DNA from: Raphanus sativus
Lineage: Eukaryota > Streptophyta > Magnoliopsida > Brassicales > Brassicaceae
Length of the DNA stretch: 64,000 nt
NCBI RefSeq assembly: GCF_000801105.2
Contig: NC_079511.1
Location: 21,785,792-21,849,791 of the forward strand
Direction: 5' to 3'
Shown here: piece by piece, positions 1 through 11,289 of the stretch
Layout of the letters: the number at the start of each line of letters is the position of its first letter
Position numbering within the stretch: the stretch's first letter is position 1
Notes under the pieces: model-generated
The model's input: only the letters and a program-made list of their open reading frames with translations
What the model was told of the DNA's origin: nothing
Database searches by the model: none
Position numbers and translations under genes: made by a program

Positions 1-1120
1 TTTTAACTGTATTTTTAACTTTCAATCTTGTTTCTAAGTTGATGAACTTTTACTAGATAAACCAAATTTTGATTAAAAAATGTTTAATCATTAAGTTTAT
101 TATTATTATTTAAAATAATATATTGAAGTAATTTTTATGTTAAGATTTTGGTGTAATCTTTTTTATTTTGTCCATTATGCATAGCTTATATATATTTTTA
201 AGGGATAATTTGCTTAAAAACAAAGGAAAATGACAAAATTAGGGATTCGCCAATAACAGTAAAATTTTGATGCGCGTCAGATCAAACTTTATGGTAAAAG
301 ACGCAACTACCCTGAATACTCGACGAAGTGGTTTCTGGAACCTAGATGACATACACTTATTTATAGGCTGACAGCAGGATTTATGAAGATTTGGAAAGAT
401 TATAAAAAAAGATTTGGGTTAGATTTGCTGAACTTATTTTGGTAAAAGATATAATCATAATTAAATCAGAACCACATCTTTTTTTATTGTCGATGTCTTT
501 TTCTTCATCTTCTTTCTCTGTTATTTTTCTCTAATGAATCTAAACAAAATTGAAGAAGATCGTGAGTTCCAAATCAATCCATCATTTATTAGTTCATCTG
601 GTTCTTTTTCCATGAGTACATGAGATGGTGGCTGCGGCGGACAGGTAATCTCACCTACTGTCAAGAAGATGAGAGGACAACATACTGATTCTGGCAAAAG
701 GAAAAAGCTTCAAGCTCTAGATAAATTTATATAAATTTCTTTAATTGGAATCTTATTCTTCCCCACGTCTGTACCTTCTTGAATTTGCTTGTTTACCACT
801 AAGAGGTCTCTCTATCTTCTTGAATTTGCTTATAAAAGCTTGTTTAAGTTTTGTTGAATTAGTACGACTTTCTGAGTCCCACTATAATCTTAGTTTTTAT
901 AGTTTTGGTCAATGTTTTGTACGAGAAGGGTCAATGCGTCTGTTTTTGACGAGGGAAGTGGAAGAAAAACGTGATTGAAGAATGGCAGCCTTGGACCAAA
1001 AACATTGGAAAGAACTCAACTGTATAGGGAAAAGAGAAGTCATATGAAGGGAATGGGACCAATGGTGAATGTGGAGATTTTAAATCCAAGAGTTGACTTA
1101 GCTTTTCTATTGTGATATAG
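1..1120. other. AT-rich spacer, no gene recognised
   Basis: I see no coding region or mobile-element terminus here. A 77-codon open frame on the plus strand (745-978) has no recognisable domain, no splice context and a composition like the surrounding DNA. A T/C-rich stretch near 475-535 could be an old 5' leader, but nothing downstream supports this. Confidence 0.4.
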
Positions 1121-2108
1121 ATGCATATAGTTATTTAAGCAAGAATGTGTTTTGGGTATGGTCCTTGGTTACGGAAAAGTTTAACATGGTTAAGATTATT
1201 TTTGGTTTGATGATCTTTCTTGTAACCGAGTAATTATATACAAAACCGGGTATGAAAAATATTAGCATTGTTTGTTTTTCTGTTGGCTTGTTAAACTTGA
1301 GTGTAACCAATGATGTAATAAATTATCGTGTAATGAAATTATTTTATTTTTGAGTTGTTGCCTATACCATTTAACTTATAAGCATCTCCAAGCTTTTGCA
1401 AATGTCATTAAACTCAAACTGCAGTATATCACCCGTTTGGTTAGAAAATACAGAAACTTGTTATAGCAATGAAACGTTCTTGTAACCGATGAGGGATGGC
1501 TTTTACAAAACCAGCTATAAGAACGTTTAACCGATTATAAGAAAGTTTAGATGTATATAGTTATTTAAGCAAGAATGTCGTCTGGGTATATTCCTCGGTT
1601 ACAGAAACGTTTAGTCTGGTTAAGATTATTTTTGGTTGGATAATCTTTCTTGTCGCCAGATATTATTTTTACAAGACCAGTTAAAATATTTTTAGCATTG
1701 TTCACTTTCCTGTTGGTATGTTAAACTTTCTTGTAACCAATGATATAATAAATTATCATGTAATGAAATTGTTTTATCGTCAAGTTATTATCTATACCAT
1801 TTAACTTTTGTAAGATAAGCATTTCTAAGCTTTTGCAAATGTGATTAAACTCAAACAGCCGTATATCGCCCTCGTTTGGTTAGAAAATATGGAAACTTGT
1901 TACAGCAATGAAATGTTCTTGTGACCGATGAGAGATGGGTTTACCGGTTATAAGAAAGTTTAGCATGATTTGCTTTCTCTTTTGGTTTGTTAAACTTTCT
2001 TGTAACCAATTATGTAATATATTATCACGTAATAAAATTGATTTATTGTATAAGTTGTTGCTTATACCATTTAACTTTCGTAAAATAAGCAGCCTTAAAC
2101 TTTTACAA
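1121..2108. repeat. Diverged tandem repeat, unit about 430 bp, three copies
   Basis: Two long copies start near 1121 and 1551 (shared words include TTATTTAAGCAAGAATGT and TGGTTAAGATTATTTTTGG). A third, shorter copy runs from about 1955 to 2108 and resumes for about 18 bp at 3725. All share CTTTCTTGTAACCAAT and a block ending TTAAACTCAAAC. The copies differ by many substitutions, so this is an old array. The third copy is cut by the Helitron at 2109, which makes the other copies useful empty-site references. The origin of the repeat is not recognised. Confidence 0.75.
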
Positions 2109-3724
2109 TCTACTCTATTAAAATAGAGTCCTAAAAATTATCTACCACAAAAGTTCTCATTTAAGTTTTGGCCTGTTTGGAGTTTGTTAGGGTGTAACAT
2201 GATTTGTGGACTATATCTAATTAATAGACAATTAAAGATTAACAAATTATGTATTAGATATACACGCACATAAGCCTATTGGTTTACTTAAATTAGACCA
2301 ATGATTTTAACTCACACAATAATTTCCACGGTTGGTACATTATTTACATTCAATATTTTTTAATTGATCGTAACACCTTCCTCATCATATGTATATATTT
2401 GGTTCTTTTTTGTTAATATAATGGTAGATATATGTGACTGTTTTTATACCCCATTTTTATAAATATGTTATTGCTTCTTGATTTATCTAATCTATTAAAA
2501 TATAGTCCTATTTTTATACACCTAAGAAGGTTCATTTTAAATTTTAGACTCTTTCAGTTTCTTCAGTACGTTACTATATATATATATATCGTTATCATAA
2601 TAACTAACTAAATAATATAACAAGATCACTTTAATTAAACCAGCATTTAATATAGTGAAACCATCCGATATTATATGTTAACCGTGTCGTTTAAACTATA
2701 CAAAAAAATAATTTACTCAAACCATCGAATCTTGACAGACATATTATTACTATTATAAGATCAATATAATAACTCTAATTGGACATCATGTTACAATATA
2801 TTATCGTGACAGATTCTCCTCAGTTCAGTACCTGCAACAGAAAATATTAAATTATGAGTGATTTGGTTCATCTTTCACTAAACAGAACATTCCAATATAT
2901 GAAAAAGTCAAATTATAACTACAACGTATAAGCTACAATCATATAGAGTTTAGATCATGTTCAGTTTAGTTTTAACTATTAAACCCAAAGATGAAATTAA
3001 TTACTTGCATTTATATTAGGGGTGAGCGTTCGGATATCCGTTCGGGTTCGGATCGGATATTTCAGATTTTCGATATTTCGGCATAGGAGTATAGAATCCA
3101 TTCGGATATTTTTGTACTTCGGATCGGGTCAGTAATTTTGAGTTCGGGTTCAGTTATTTCGGGTCGGGTTTTCGGATATTTAGATTTTGGAAAAAAAAAA
3201 AAATTCTTCATTTCTCAAGTTTTTGTATTTAAAAATAAACCTTTTACTTTACTGATATTTTATTTTTAATAGATTGAATGATTTGAAGATAAATTTTAAA
3301 AATAAAAGACACTAATTTGATTATTGTTTTTAAATTTTAATGTAACTTTTGTTAATGCATGAAGCAAATTTTTTGACATCCATTTTAAGTAAGTAAAAAT
3401 CTATTTTTCTTGGAATTATATGTATGTTATCTAATTTTGAACCATGTGAATAATCAATATATAAACATTTTAAATAAAATTAGAGAAGTAAACTAGGAAT
3501 ATGGAGTTAAGAATACATAAATTCTGTTATCTTTGGATATCCATTCGGGTTCGGGTATTATATGTTCGGGTTTAGATATCCAATTTCTTTTAATTCAATA
3601 CATGTTCGTAAAAAAATAGATAATTGAACTACAAATATAGTAAAAACTTAAAGACCAATATTTTTTTTACTAATAAAAATTTATAGAATAATTCCGCCTT
3701 TGAAAAAGGCGGGTCAAAATCTAG
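2109..3724 (+). mobile_element. Non-autonomous Helitron, first copy
   Basis: The left end is TCTACTCTATTAAAATAGAG after an A at 2108. The right end is a GC-rich hairpin (CCGCCTTTGAAAAAGGCGG, 3692-3710) followed by CTAG at 3721-3724 and a host T at 3725. These are the expected Helitron ends: 5' TC, 3' hairpin plus CTRR, insertion between A and T. The neighbouring tandem-repeat copy at about 1835-1865 reads straight through the same point, giving a paralogous empty site that confirms both ends. The interior carries no Rep/helicase ORF. It has a second Helitron-like 5' terminus at 2486 (TCTAATCTATTAAAATATAG) and a TTCGGG-rich block at 3018-3180 and 3535-3580 typical of other crucifer repeats, so older elements are probably nested inside. 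Confidence 0.88.
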
Positions 3725-4494
3725 TTGTGATTAAACTCAAACATTAGTCACATAAAGCTAAACTTTTTTCCCGAATTGAGTCAAGAGACAAAACTGCAAA
3801 AAGCCCCAATCAGAAACAAGAACTCACAGATTTCATAAAGAAATCCAAATTACACAGATACATTTGAAAGATAAAGATAAAGAACCCCAGAGAACTTGCT
3901 AAGTGTTAAGGCTCATTCTTGTAGATATTAACTACCCCAATTGCACCGAGGCTTACAGTTTTACCCAGAACCTTTCTCTTGAGGTAATAGTTCACAAGTT
4001 CATCGTCAGTCGGATGAAATCGAAACCAGGAGCGAGCGAAGTCTCTGCCACAGAAGTTGTTGGCGCAGAAGCAGAAAGCGGCGAGGACTCAACAGCCGTA
4101 GATTCACAACCCACTAAAGTGAATACTGTACTTGTTTTCGGGGTTTTTGCTTTCTCAAAACTTCAGTAGATGAACACCCAAAAAAGTTGTTTCCGACTAG
4201 AATAGAAGAGAGAGATGATTTTTGAGATGCGATAGCAAGAAAGATTATAATTTCAATTTTGAAAACTTTGGTTGAAAATCTAGATTTCTCTAATTTTTTA
4301 GCTGACACAAAGATATGGATAAAAAAAAGATCTTTGTGAATCTCTCTGTAAGATTTTGCCTAATATTCTACTTGTTTCTATTGTTTATCATGTAGGGGCA
4401 TCAGAGTCATATTCGAATTTGTACAGTAAGCGAATAGTAGTTTTTGGTATATTGCTCAATAGCAGATAATGTGTTGGTAGGAGGCCTAATTTCC
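2115..4494. repeat. Tandem duplication of 2.38 kb, copy 1
   Basis: The segment starts six bases inside the Helitron 5' end and runs about 770 bp past its 3' end. It is repeated head-to-tail at 4495-6880. By eye the copies match base for base except for one inserted T in a poly-A run (13 As near 3191; A10-T-A3 near 5571). The 5-base word CTATT occurs at both ends and at the junction (2115, 4495, 6876), so the break point cannot be placed more exactly. Confidence 0.93.
3770..4119 (-). pseudogene. NAC-domain gene fragment (ANAC050/052-like), copy 1
   Basis: The minus strand encodes the start of a NAC transcription factor. The first-exon equivalent runs from 4114 down to about 3897 and includes SLAPGF, then [19 protein letters not shown] and [13 protein letters not shown], the opening of the NAC DNA-binding domain. 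The residues before it (GCESTAV, then an A/S/P/T-rich stretch) resemble the N terminus of the ANAC050/052 group. Lesions seen: the initiator position reads GTG, one base is missing between SLAPGF and RFHP, and the Trp codon after NEP is a stop. An intron-like stretch follows, with TTTTTGCAG as acceptor at about 3794, then a short exon-2 remnant. Because the intron is retained, this is a DNA fragment and not a retrocopy. The rest of the gene is absent. The assignment to NAC is firm; the subgroup is less certain. Confidence 0.82.
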
Positions 4495-6105
4495 CTATTA
4501 AAATAGAGTCCTAAAAATTATCTACCACAAAAGTTCTCATTTAAGTTTTGGCCTGTTTGGAGTTTGTTAGGGTGTAACATGATTTGTGGACTATATCTAA
4601 TTAATAGACAATTAAAGATTAACAAATTATGTATTAGATATACACGCACATAAGCCTATTGGTTTACTTAAATTAGACCAATGATTTTAACTCACACAAT
4701 AATTTCCACGGTTGGTACATTATTTACATTCAATATTTTTTAATTGATCGTAACACCTTCCTCATCATATGTATATATTTGGTTCTTTTTTGTTAATATA
4801 ATGGTAGATATATGTGACTGTTTTTATACCCCATTTTTATAAATATGTTATTGCTTCTTGATTTATCTAATCTATTAAAATATAGTCCTATTTTTATACA
4901 CCTAAGAAGGTTCATTTTAAATTTTAGACTCTTTCAGTTTCTTCAGTACGTTACTATATATATATATATCGTTATCATAATAACTAACTAAATAATATAA
5001 CAAGATCACTTTAATTAAACCAGCATTTAATATAGTGAAACCATCCGATATTATATGTTAACCGTGTCGTTTAAACTATACAAAAAAATAATTTACTCAA
5101 ACCATCGAATCTTGACAGACATATTATTACTATTATAAGATCAATATAATAACTCTAATTGGACATCATGTTACAATATATTATCGTGACAGATTCTCCT
5201 CAGTTCAGTACCTGCAACAGAAAATATTAAATTATGAGTGATTTGGTTCATCTTTCACTAAACAGAACATTCCAATATATGAAAAAGTCAAATTATAACT
5301 ACAACGTATAAGCTACAATCATATAGAGTTTAGATCATGTTCAGTTTAGTTTTAACTATTAAACCCAAAGATGAAATTAATTACTTGCATTTATATTAGG
5401 GGTGAGCGTTCGGATATCCGTTCGGGTTCGGATCGGATATTTCAGATTTTCGATATTTCGGCATAGGAGTATAGAATCCATTCGGATATTTTTGTACTTC
5501 GGATCGGGTCAGTAATTTTGAGTTCGGGTTCAGTTATTTCGGGTCGGGTTTTCGGATATTTAGATTTTGGAAAAAAAAAATAAATTCTTCATTTCTCAAG
5601 TTTTTGTATTTAAAAATAAACCTTTTACTTTACTGATATTTTATTTTTAATAGATTGAATGATTTGAAGATAAATTTTAAAAATAAAAGACACTAATTTG
5701 ATTATTGTTTTTAAATTTTAATGTAACTTTTGTTAATGCATGAAGCAAATTTTTTGACATCCATTTTAAGTAAGTAAAAATCTATTTTTCTTGGAATTAT
5801 ATGTATGTTATCTAATTTTGAACCATGTGAATAATCAATATATAAACATTTTAAATAAAATTAGAGAAGTAAACTAGGAATATGGAGTTAAGAATACATA
5901 AATTCTGTTATCTTTGGATATCCATTCGGGTTCGGGTATTATATGTTCGGGTTTAGATATCCAATTTCTTTTAATTCAATACATGTTCGTAAAAAAATAG
6001 ATAATTGAACTACAAATATAGTAAAAACTTAAAGACCAATATTTTTTTTACTAATAAAAATTTATAGAATAATTCCGCCTTTGAAAAAGGCGGGTCAAAA
6101 TCTAG
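4495..6105 (+). mobile_element. Helitron, second copy, lacking its first six bases
   Basis: It is identical to the copy at 2109-3724 but begins CTATTAAAATAG, without the terminal TCTACT. The 3' hairpin and CTAG end are intact (CTAG at 6102-6105). Loss of the 5' TC terminus argues that it arose by duplication of the region and not by a separate normal transposition. Confidence 0.85.
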
Positions 6106-6150
6106 TTGTGATTAAACTCAAACATTAGTCACATAAAGCTAAACTTTTTT

Positions 6151-6500
6151 CCCGAATTGAGTCAAGAGACAAAACTGCAAAAAGCCCCAATCAGAAACAA
6201 GAACTCACAGATTTCATAAAGAAATCCAAATTACACAGATACATTTGAAAGATAAAGATAAAGAACCCCAGAGAACTTGCTAAGTGTTAAGGCTCATTCT
6301 TGTAGATATTAACTACCCCAATTGCACCGAGGCTTACAGTTTTACCCAGAACCTTTCTCTTGAGGTAATAGTTCACAAGTTCATCGTCAGTCGGATGAAA
6401 TCGAAACCAGGAGCGAGCGAAGTCTCTGCCACAGAAGTTGTTGGCGCAGAAGCAGAAAGCGGCGAGGACTCAACAGCCGTAGATTCACAACCCACTAAAG
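6151..6500 (-). pseudogene. NAC-domain gene fragment, copy 2
   Basis: Duplicate of the fragment at 3770-4119, shifted by 2381 bases. The lost start (around 6495), one-base frameshift, Trp-to-stop change and intron remnant are all shared, so those lesions predate the duplication. Confidence 0.82.
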
Positions 6501-7155
6501 TGAATACTGTACTTGTTTTCGGGGTTTTTGCTTTCTCAAAACTTCAGTAGATGAACACCCAAAAAAGTTGTTTCCGACTAGAATAGAAGAGAGAGATGAT
6601 TTTTGAGATGCGATAGCAAGAAAGATTATAATTTCAATTTTGAAAACTTTGGTTGAAAATCTAGATTTCTCTAATTTTTTAGCTGACACAAAGATATGGA
6701 TAAAAAAAAGATCTTTGTGAATCTCTCTGTAAGATTTTGCCTAATATTCTACTTGTTTCTATTGTTTATCATGTAGGGGCATCAGAGTCATATTCGAATT
6801 TGTACAGTAAGCGAATAGTAGTTTTTGGTATATTGCTCAATAGCAGATAATGTGTTGGTAGGAGGCCTAATTTCCCTATTTTTAACATATGTATATTTTC
6901 CATAGGGAATTCGGCCAAAAAAATCCTGAACTTTTCTGAAATTGCCAAAAGAATCATGTACACTTGCCTGACTAATAAAAACCTAAACTTTTGTTGACTT
7001 ATTTAAATAATTTAGAAACTTACGGTTGACTGACCAGATTAGCACACCGTTAAACAAGAGTTAAGACAGCGTTAACACAACGTTAACTGTTGGCGTTAAG
7101 TAAAACGACGTCGTTTCGTTTAACACTATTTGAAAATAAAAATACAAAGAAACCA

Positions 7156-7210
7156 GGTTTCGAACCCAGGTTGTTTGGATCAAATGGCAAGGTAATTTAC
7201 CATTAGGCTA
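7156..7210 (-). promoter_or_regulatory. tRNA-like Pol III A/B boxes, left MULE arm
   Basis: Read on the minus strand, TAGCCTAATGG (7200-7210) fits an A box and GGTTCGAAACC (7156-7166) fits a B box, about 40 bases apart as in tRNA genes. No acceptor stem or full cloverleaf is evident, so this is a tRNA-like relic and not a tRNA gene. Confidence 0.45.
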
Positions 7211-7749
7211 GTGGTACATTCAATGTATGTACTAACACATTTAGTTTTATTTGGTACTGATTTTGAATATAAAAAAATCTCTAAAAATTTAAAAGGTCTT
7301 TAAAATTCCAAAAATATGAAAATAAAGAATTTTTTTATAAAATTAATTTTGAAACTAAAAGTAAAATAAAATTTTATTTTTCCTTAAAAATCAAAAATCT
7401 TCCAACATTTTCATTTTTAAAAACAAATTCCAAAAAATAAAATTTTCATTTTTCAGATAAAAAATAGAAAAAATAAAAAAAAATCGAAAAATATTAAGAA
7501 GTTATAAAAAAATCGAATCTGAAAATAATCAGAATTTATTTAAAATGTTTTTTTATTTTTTTATAAAAAATTTTTTTATTTTTTTTATAAAAAAATGCCA
7601 AAAAGAAAATTTTTCATTTTTCAAATTATAAAAAGAAAAATTGAAAAACAAAATTCGAAAAAATAAAATTTCAAAAAAAAGGGATAAAAAATTTCAAATC
7701 TGAAAACATATAATCAGAAACTATAAAAACATTTAAAAAATAGTAATAA

Positions 7750-7780
<31 letters not shown>

Positions 7781-8021
7781 TTCTGATTATATGTTTTCAG
7801 ATTCGAAATATTTTATAACTTTTTGGAATATTTTTTCGAATTTTTTTAAAATTTTTCAAATTTCTTTTATAATCCGAAAAAATGAAAATTTTCTTTTTTG
7901 GAATTATTTTTCAATTTTAGAAAATTTAAAGATCTTTTTAAGTTTTTATATAATTTTTTTAATATTCAAAATCAGTACCAAATAAAAGTAAATGTGTTAG
8001 TACATTCAATGAATGTACCAC

Positions 8022-8076
8022 TAGACCAGAGGTAAAGTACCTTTCCATTTTATCTAAACAACCTGGGTTCGAACCC
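8022..8076 (+). promoter_or_regulatory. tRNA-like Pol III A/B boxes, right MULE arm
   Basis: This is the mirror copy of the motif in the left arm: TAGACCAGAGG at 8022-8032 and GGTTCGAACCC at 8066-8076. Conservation in both arms fits an ancient tRNA-like sequence inside the terminal repeat. Activity is unknown. Confidence 0.45.
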
Positions 8077-8356
8077 AGTGGTCTACATGATTTTATTTTC
8101 AAATCATGTAAAACGACGTCGTTTTATCTCATTTCAAAACGACGTCGTTTCACTTAACACCAACTTTTAACGATATTATTTTTTTCTGTTAAATTTGGTG
8201 ACGGCGTGCTAAATTGGCAAGTCAACGAAAACATTGTTAATTAATTCTAAAGTCAATGAAAAATTTGTGTTTTTTTGGTCAGCCCTAAAGTTTATGTTTC
8301 TTTTGGCAATTCCTGAAAAGTTTAGGATTTTTTTGGCCGAATTCCCATTTTCCATA

Positions 8357-9515
8357 CCCTTACTCATAATTTTTTAGTTTTGTCGTTTTCCATCTCCGCT
8401 TCCGCTTTCGTACCAGTATCTTCCCCGTATCCGTGTGGTGCAACATAACCCATGAGATACCATGATTTTGTTAGCTTTTGTTGAAGAGAAGACAATGGCT
8501 TTTTTGTTGAACAGAAGATAATGGATTTTGATAATGAGACTTACCAATTTCATGTAAACATTTCGAGAAAAAAATATGTATACTAAAGGTCGGCAATGTC
8601 TGTAGTTTTAAAAATTTTGATACAGAAAAAATATGTAAAATCTTTATTGTGGCTTTAGATTTTATTACTATAAATTTTCTAAAAAACCTTAAATTTTTTT
8701 TGGATATTTAGTTCTACATAGCACTTATAAAGTTGTCAGTTATTTCAATAGCTGTGATTTTAATAAAAAATTTAAAACTTGATTGCTCTAAATATAGTGC
8801 TGTATAAATAAAAACGGCTGTGAACAGCACCTACAACCTACAATAACTACCAATCACACCATAATTCGAAGACCGAACTTAAAATTTGTGCTTATAAGCC
8901 AATCAAATGGCAATTTCTCAAAATATAATGTTTAAAAAATTAATTACTATATTTTTGTTTTCCTTTAAAAAAAATACACTACATAGAGGAGGTATTATAC
9001 AAACTAACAAAGTTTTTTTTTTGCTAAATGGTAAATATAATTAATGGAAATGAAGGTTTGGTGTCGAGGATATTTAACAATAGCAAATAAGAGTGTCCGT
9101 CGGATATTTGATACAACTTTTTTTGGTTATACATCCACCACCATCTCATTCTCGTATCATATATGATACTAGTTAAATTCACACTACTTGACATGTTTGC
9201 TAAGCATCTGTTAAAATAATGTAGGAAATAATCTAGAAGGATATATAGACAAATGGCAGGATAGATCTCATCATAATAAGATAGTCATTTTAACCAGAAA
9301 AAAAAGAAACAAAAGATTTTTAGATACAGCATTTTTTAGTTTTATTACAGACAGAGAAAGCTTACCCAAAAAAATCGCATAACGTTACAATAATTCAACA
9401 AATATTAAAAACAAAAGAAGAAATTCAGAGAATAAATACGAAGAAACTTTGAACTGCTCGAAGCTTAAACAAAAGACGAGACGAGACGAGAGAAGAAGGG
9501 AAGGAAGATTCATCA
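8357..9515. other. Spacer and upstream region of the DUF1639 gene
   Basis: AT-rich, with no ORF or transposon end that I can define. The last 100 bases before 9516 are purine-rich, with a small ACGAG repeat at about 9477-9492, a style common in plant 5' leaders. No convincing TATA box is seen. Confidence 0.4.
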
Positions 9516-10118
9516 ATGGAGCGTCCTCATGAAAGATCGAAACGCCTCCATAACTTCACCTTACCTTATCTCCGTTGGGGTCAACAGAGATTCCTCAGAT
9601 GCGTCAATCTACCTAATTCACATCATCTTCCTTCTTCTTCTTCGTCTCCTTCTCCAGATCACCCATCCCACAGATCCGTCGTGGCGGCGGCGGCTCGGCC
9701 GTGGAATCTGAGGACGAGAAGAGCTGCGTGTGGTGAACCTGGAGACGAATCTCCGGCGAAGATCGAAATCGGCGTGAAGAGAGGTGTGGATGGAGAAGAA
9801 ATGGACAAGGATGAGAAACTGAAATTCTCTGTTTCGTTGTTGAAGAAAGAGATCGAAGAGGATTTTTCGAACATGATTGGGAAAAGACTTCCAAGGAGAC
9901 CTAAGAAGAGACCCAGAACTGTTCAGAAGAAACTGAATGTAAGTTTTTGTCGGAAAACTTTTTTTTATGTTTGGTCTGAGAAAATAATCAAAATCAATGT
10001 TTTTTGCTAATTATTTGTTTTTGTTTTTTGTTTTGGGCAGACGATTTTTCCTGGATTGTGGTTGTCAGAAGAAGTAACGATAGATTCATATGACGTCCCT
10101 GAAGCTCTTGAAACGTGA
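9516..10118 (+). CDS. DUF1639 family protein, two exons
   Basis: Exon 1 (9516-9938) ends at a GT (ATGTAAGT context). The intron (9939-10040) ends TTTTGGGCAG, and exon 2 (10041-10118) closes with TGA. The join is in phase 0 and gives 166 residues. Residues 8-30 (RSKRLHNFTLPYLRWGQQR and on) match the N-terminal motif of the plant DUF1639 group. Residues 125-148 (LPRRPKKRPRTVQKKLN, then TIFPGLWL) are the DUF1639 signature itself, rebuilt only by splicing, which supports the intron call. The middle is Ser/Pro-rich and then acidic, probably disordered. The signature is strongly basic, so nuclear or nucleic-acid-associated action is plausible, but the family's function is unknown to me. No lesions are seen. 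It is the best candidate in the left third for a working gene. Confidence 0.88.
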
Positions 10119-11289
10119 TAAAAGGTTGTTAACTTCTTTTGTTCTATCTGTTCTTGAGTCATTCTCAAGTTTAATTGCTGTTGAAGGAAAATGTAGCAAT
10201 GTCTCGGCTCGTGAAGAAACCCAAATTCTGGTTTCTTTTATTCATAACGTTTTAGTTAAGAAGATTGTAGTAATGATGATATTCATCACCAGCCTAATTG
10301 TAATCTCCTGCTGTTTGTTTGATTTTATTTTAGTAAATTCAATTGCTTCAGTGTAACTTTTCTTGAATCTTGTCCATACCTCTATTGCTTCCACTGTGGG
10401 TATATTAATGACGGCAAGATCTCTTAACTTAGAAGTTCAAACCTCTTTTGGTCTTGGATATGTTTTTATTGCTCGGTGCCTTCATTTTCAAGAACGTGCT
10501 GCGAGTGTCTGTTGAGGGCTGGACAAGTTTCTCTCTACAGACAACTCAAATGATTTCTGAGATTTTTAAGATATGTTTTTATGGTTCTTTCTCTCTGGTC
10601 ATTTGAGATGCGAGTGTATTTGTTGAATATCAAGATTAGTTTGAGTTTGTTATCACTGAACTTTATGCACCTGAATTTGAATTAAAAACAACTTATGCTG
10701 CTGTTTTTTTTAACTAAGCTAACATGATCATTACTAATAATGGATCTGAAAAATCTTCTGTAAGTTTCTTATTCATGGTTTTTCATCTTTGTGGTTTAAT
10801 GTGTGTTATTTTGGTTAGAGGTTTACAACATTACCTAAATCTGCTTCAAGATCTTTTTGCTATATTATGTTGTTTGATGACTTCACAAGTTTTAGACAAA
10901 AAAATACATGTGGTTTCAGATATGCTCAAAATCACACAAGGTTCAAACAGTTCCCTTCCTCTCTAAAGTGTCACATTTATACAAACACAGCCTCTGCAAT
11001 TTTGTACAATTTATCTACATGCTTCTTAAGGTAAGCTATTACTTCTTTTTATTTAGTTCTATCACTCATTACTATCCATTTCTAGATAAACTATCTATGA
11101 GACTGAGCTAACTAAGTGCAACTGATAGCATCATGAGTAGTTGGTAACCTGACAAGAAAGAAGTGAAGAAATGAACAAGTAGAGCTGGCACCAGCTTAAG
11201 GGAAAGACTCTATGTTACTTAGTGTCTTTGAAGTTGATTTCAATGACTATAAATAAGAGAGTCGAGCGTAAGAAGTTTGTTATGCATAT
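10119..11289. other. 3' UTR of the DUF1639 gene and spacer
   Basis: The first 200-300 bases are presumably 3' UTR; the poly(A) site is not identifiable. The rest is T-rich with a few short open frames (10724-10966, 10908-11111) lacking any recognisable domain. No transposon end was found. Confidence 0.4.

Larger units (their letters stand above)
4495..6880. repeat. Tandem duplication of 2.38 kb, copy 2
   Basis: Exact head-to-tail repeat of 2115-4494 plus one base. The sequence to its right (from 6881) is unique, so the array has two copies. The near-identity means either a very recent event or an assembly artefact; the sequence alone cannot distinguish them. Confidence 0.93.
6905..8346. mobile_element. 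Foldback Mutator-like element (MULE) with long inverted arms
   Basis: The ends are inverted repeats, GGGAATTCGGCCAAAAAAA at the left and its complement ending GGCCGAATTCCC at 8346. They are flanked by a perfect 10-bp direct repeat ATTTTCCATA (6895-6904 and 8347-8356), the target-duplication length of the Mutator superfamily. The two halves are diverged inverted copies almost to the centre, where a (TA) run lies at 7752-7781. Each arm carries AAACGACGTCGTTT palindromes. No transposase is encoded, so it is non-autonomous. The interior is very A/T-rich with many short open frames that I regard as noise. Confidence 0.88.

Noticed and set aside
745..978. 77-codon ORF starting MESYSSPRLYLL
   Set aside because: No domain, no splice or promoter context, and Leu/Phe-rich composition expected from T-rich spacer.
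3903..4169. 88-codon plus-strand ORF, repeated exactly at 6284-6550
   Set aside because: It is antisense to the NAC exon fragment; the minus strand explains the DNA much better. Perfect repetition reflects the tandem duplication, not selection.
7130..8100. tRNA genes suggested by GGTTCGAACCC
   Set aside because: Only A and B boxes are present; no acceptor stem or complete cloverleaf can be built. They are treated as Pol III-like relics in a MULE.
9613..9894. Minus-strand ORFs across the DUF1639 exon
   Set aside because: Shadows of the GC-richer coding exon; the plus strand carries the family motifs and a valid splice.
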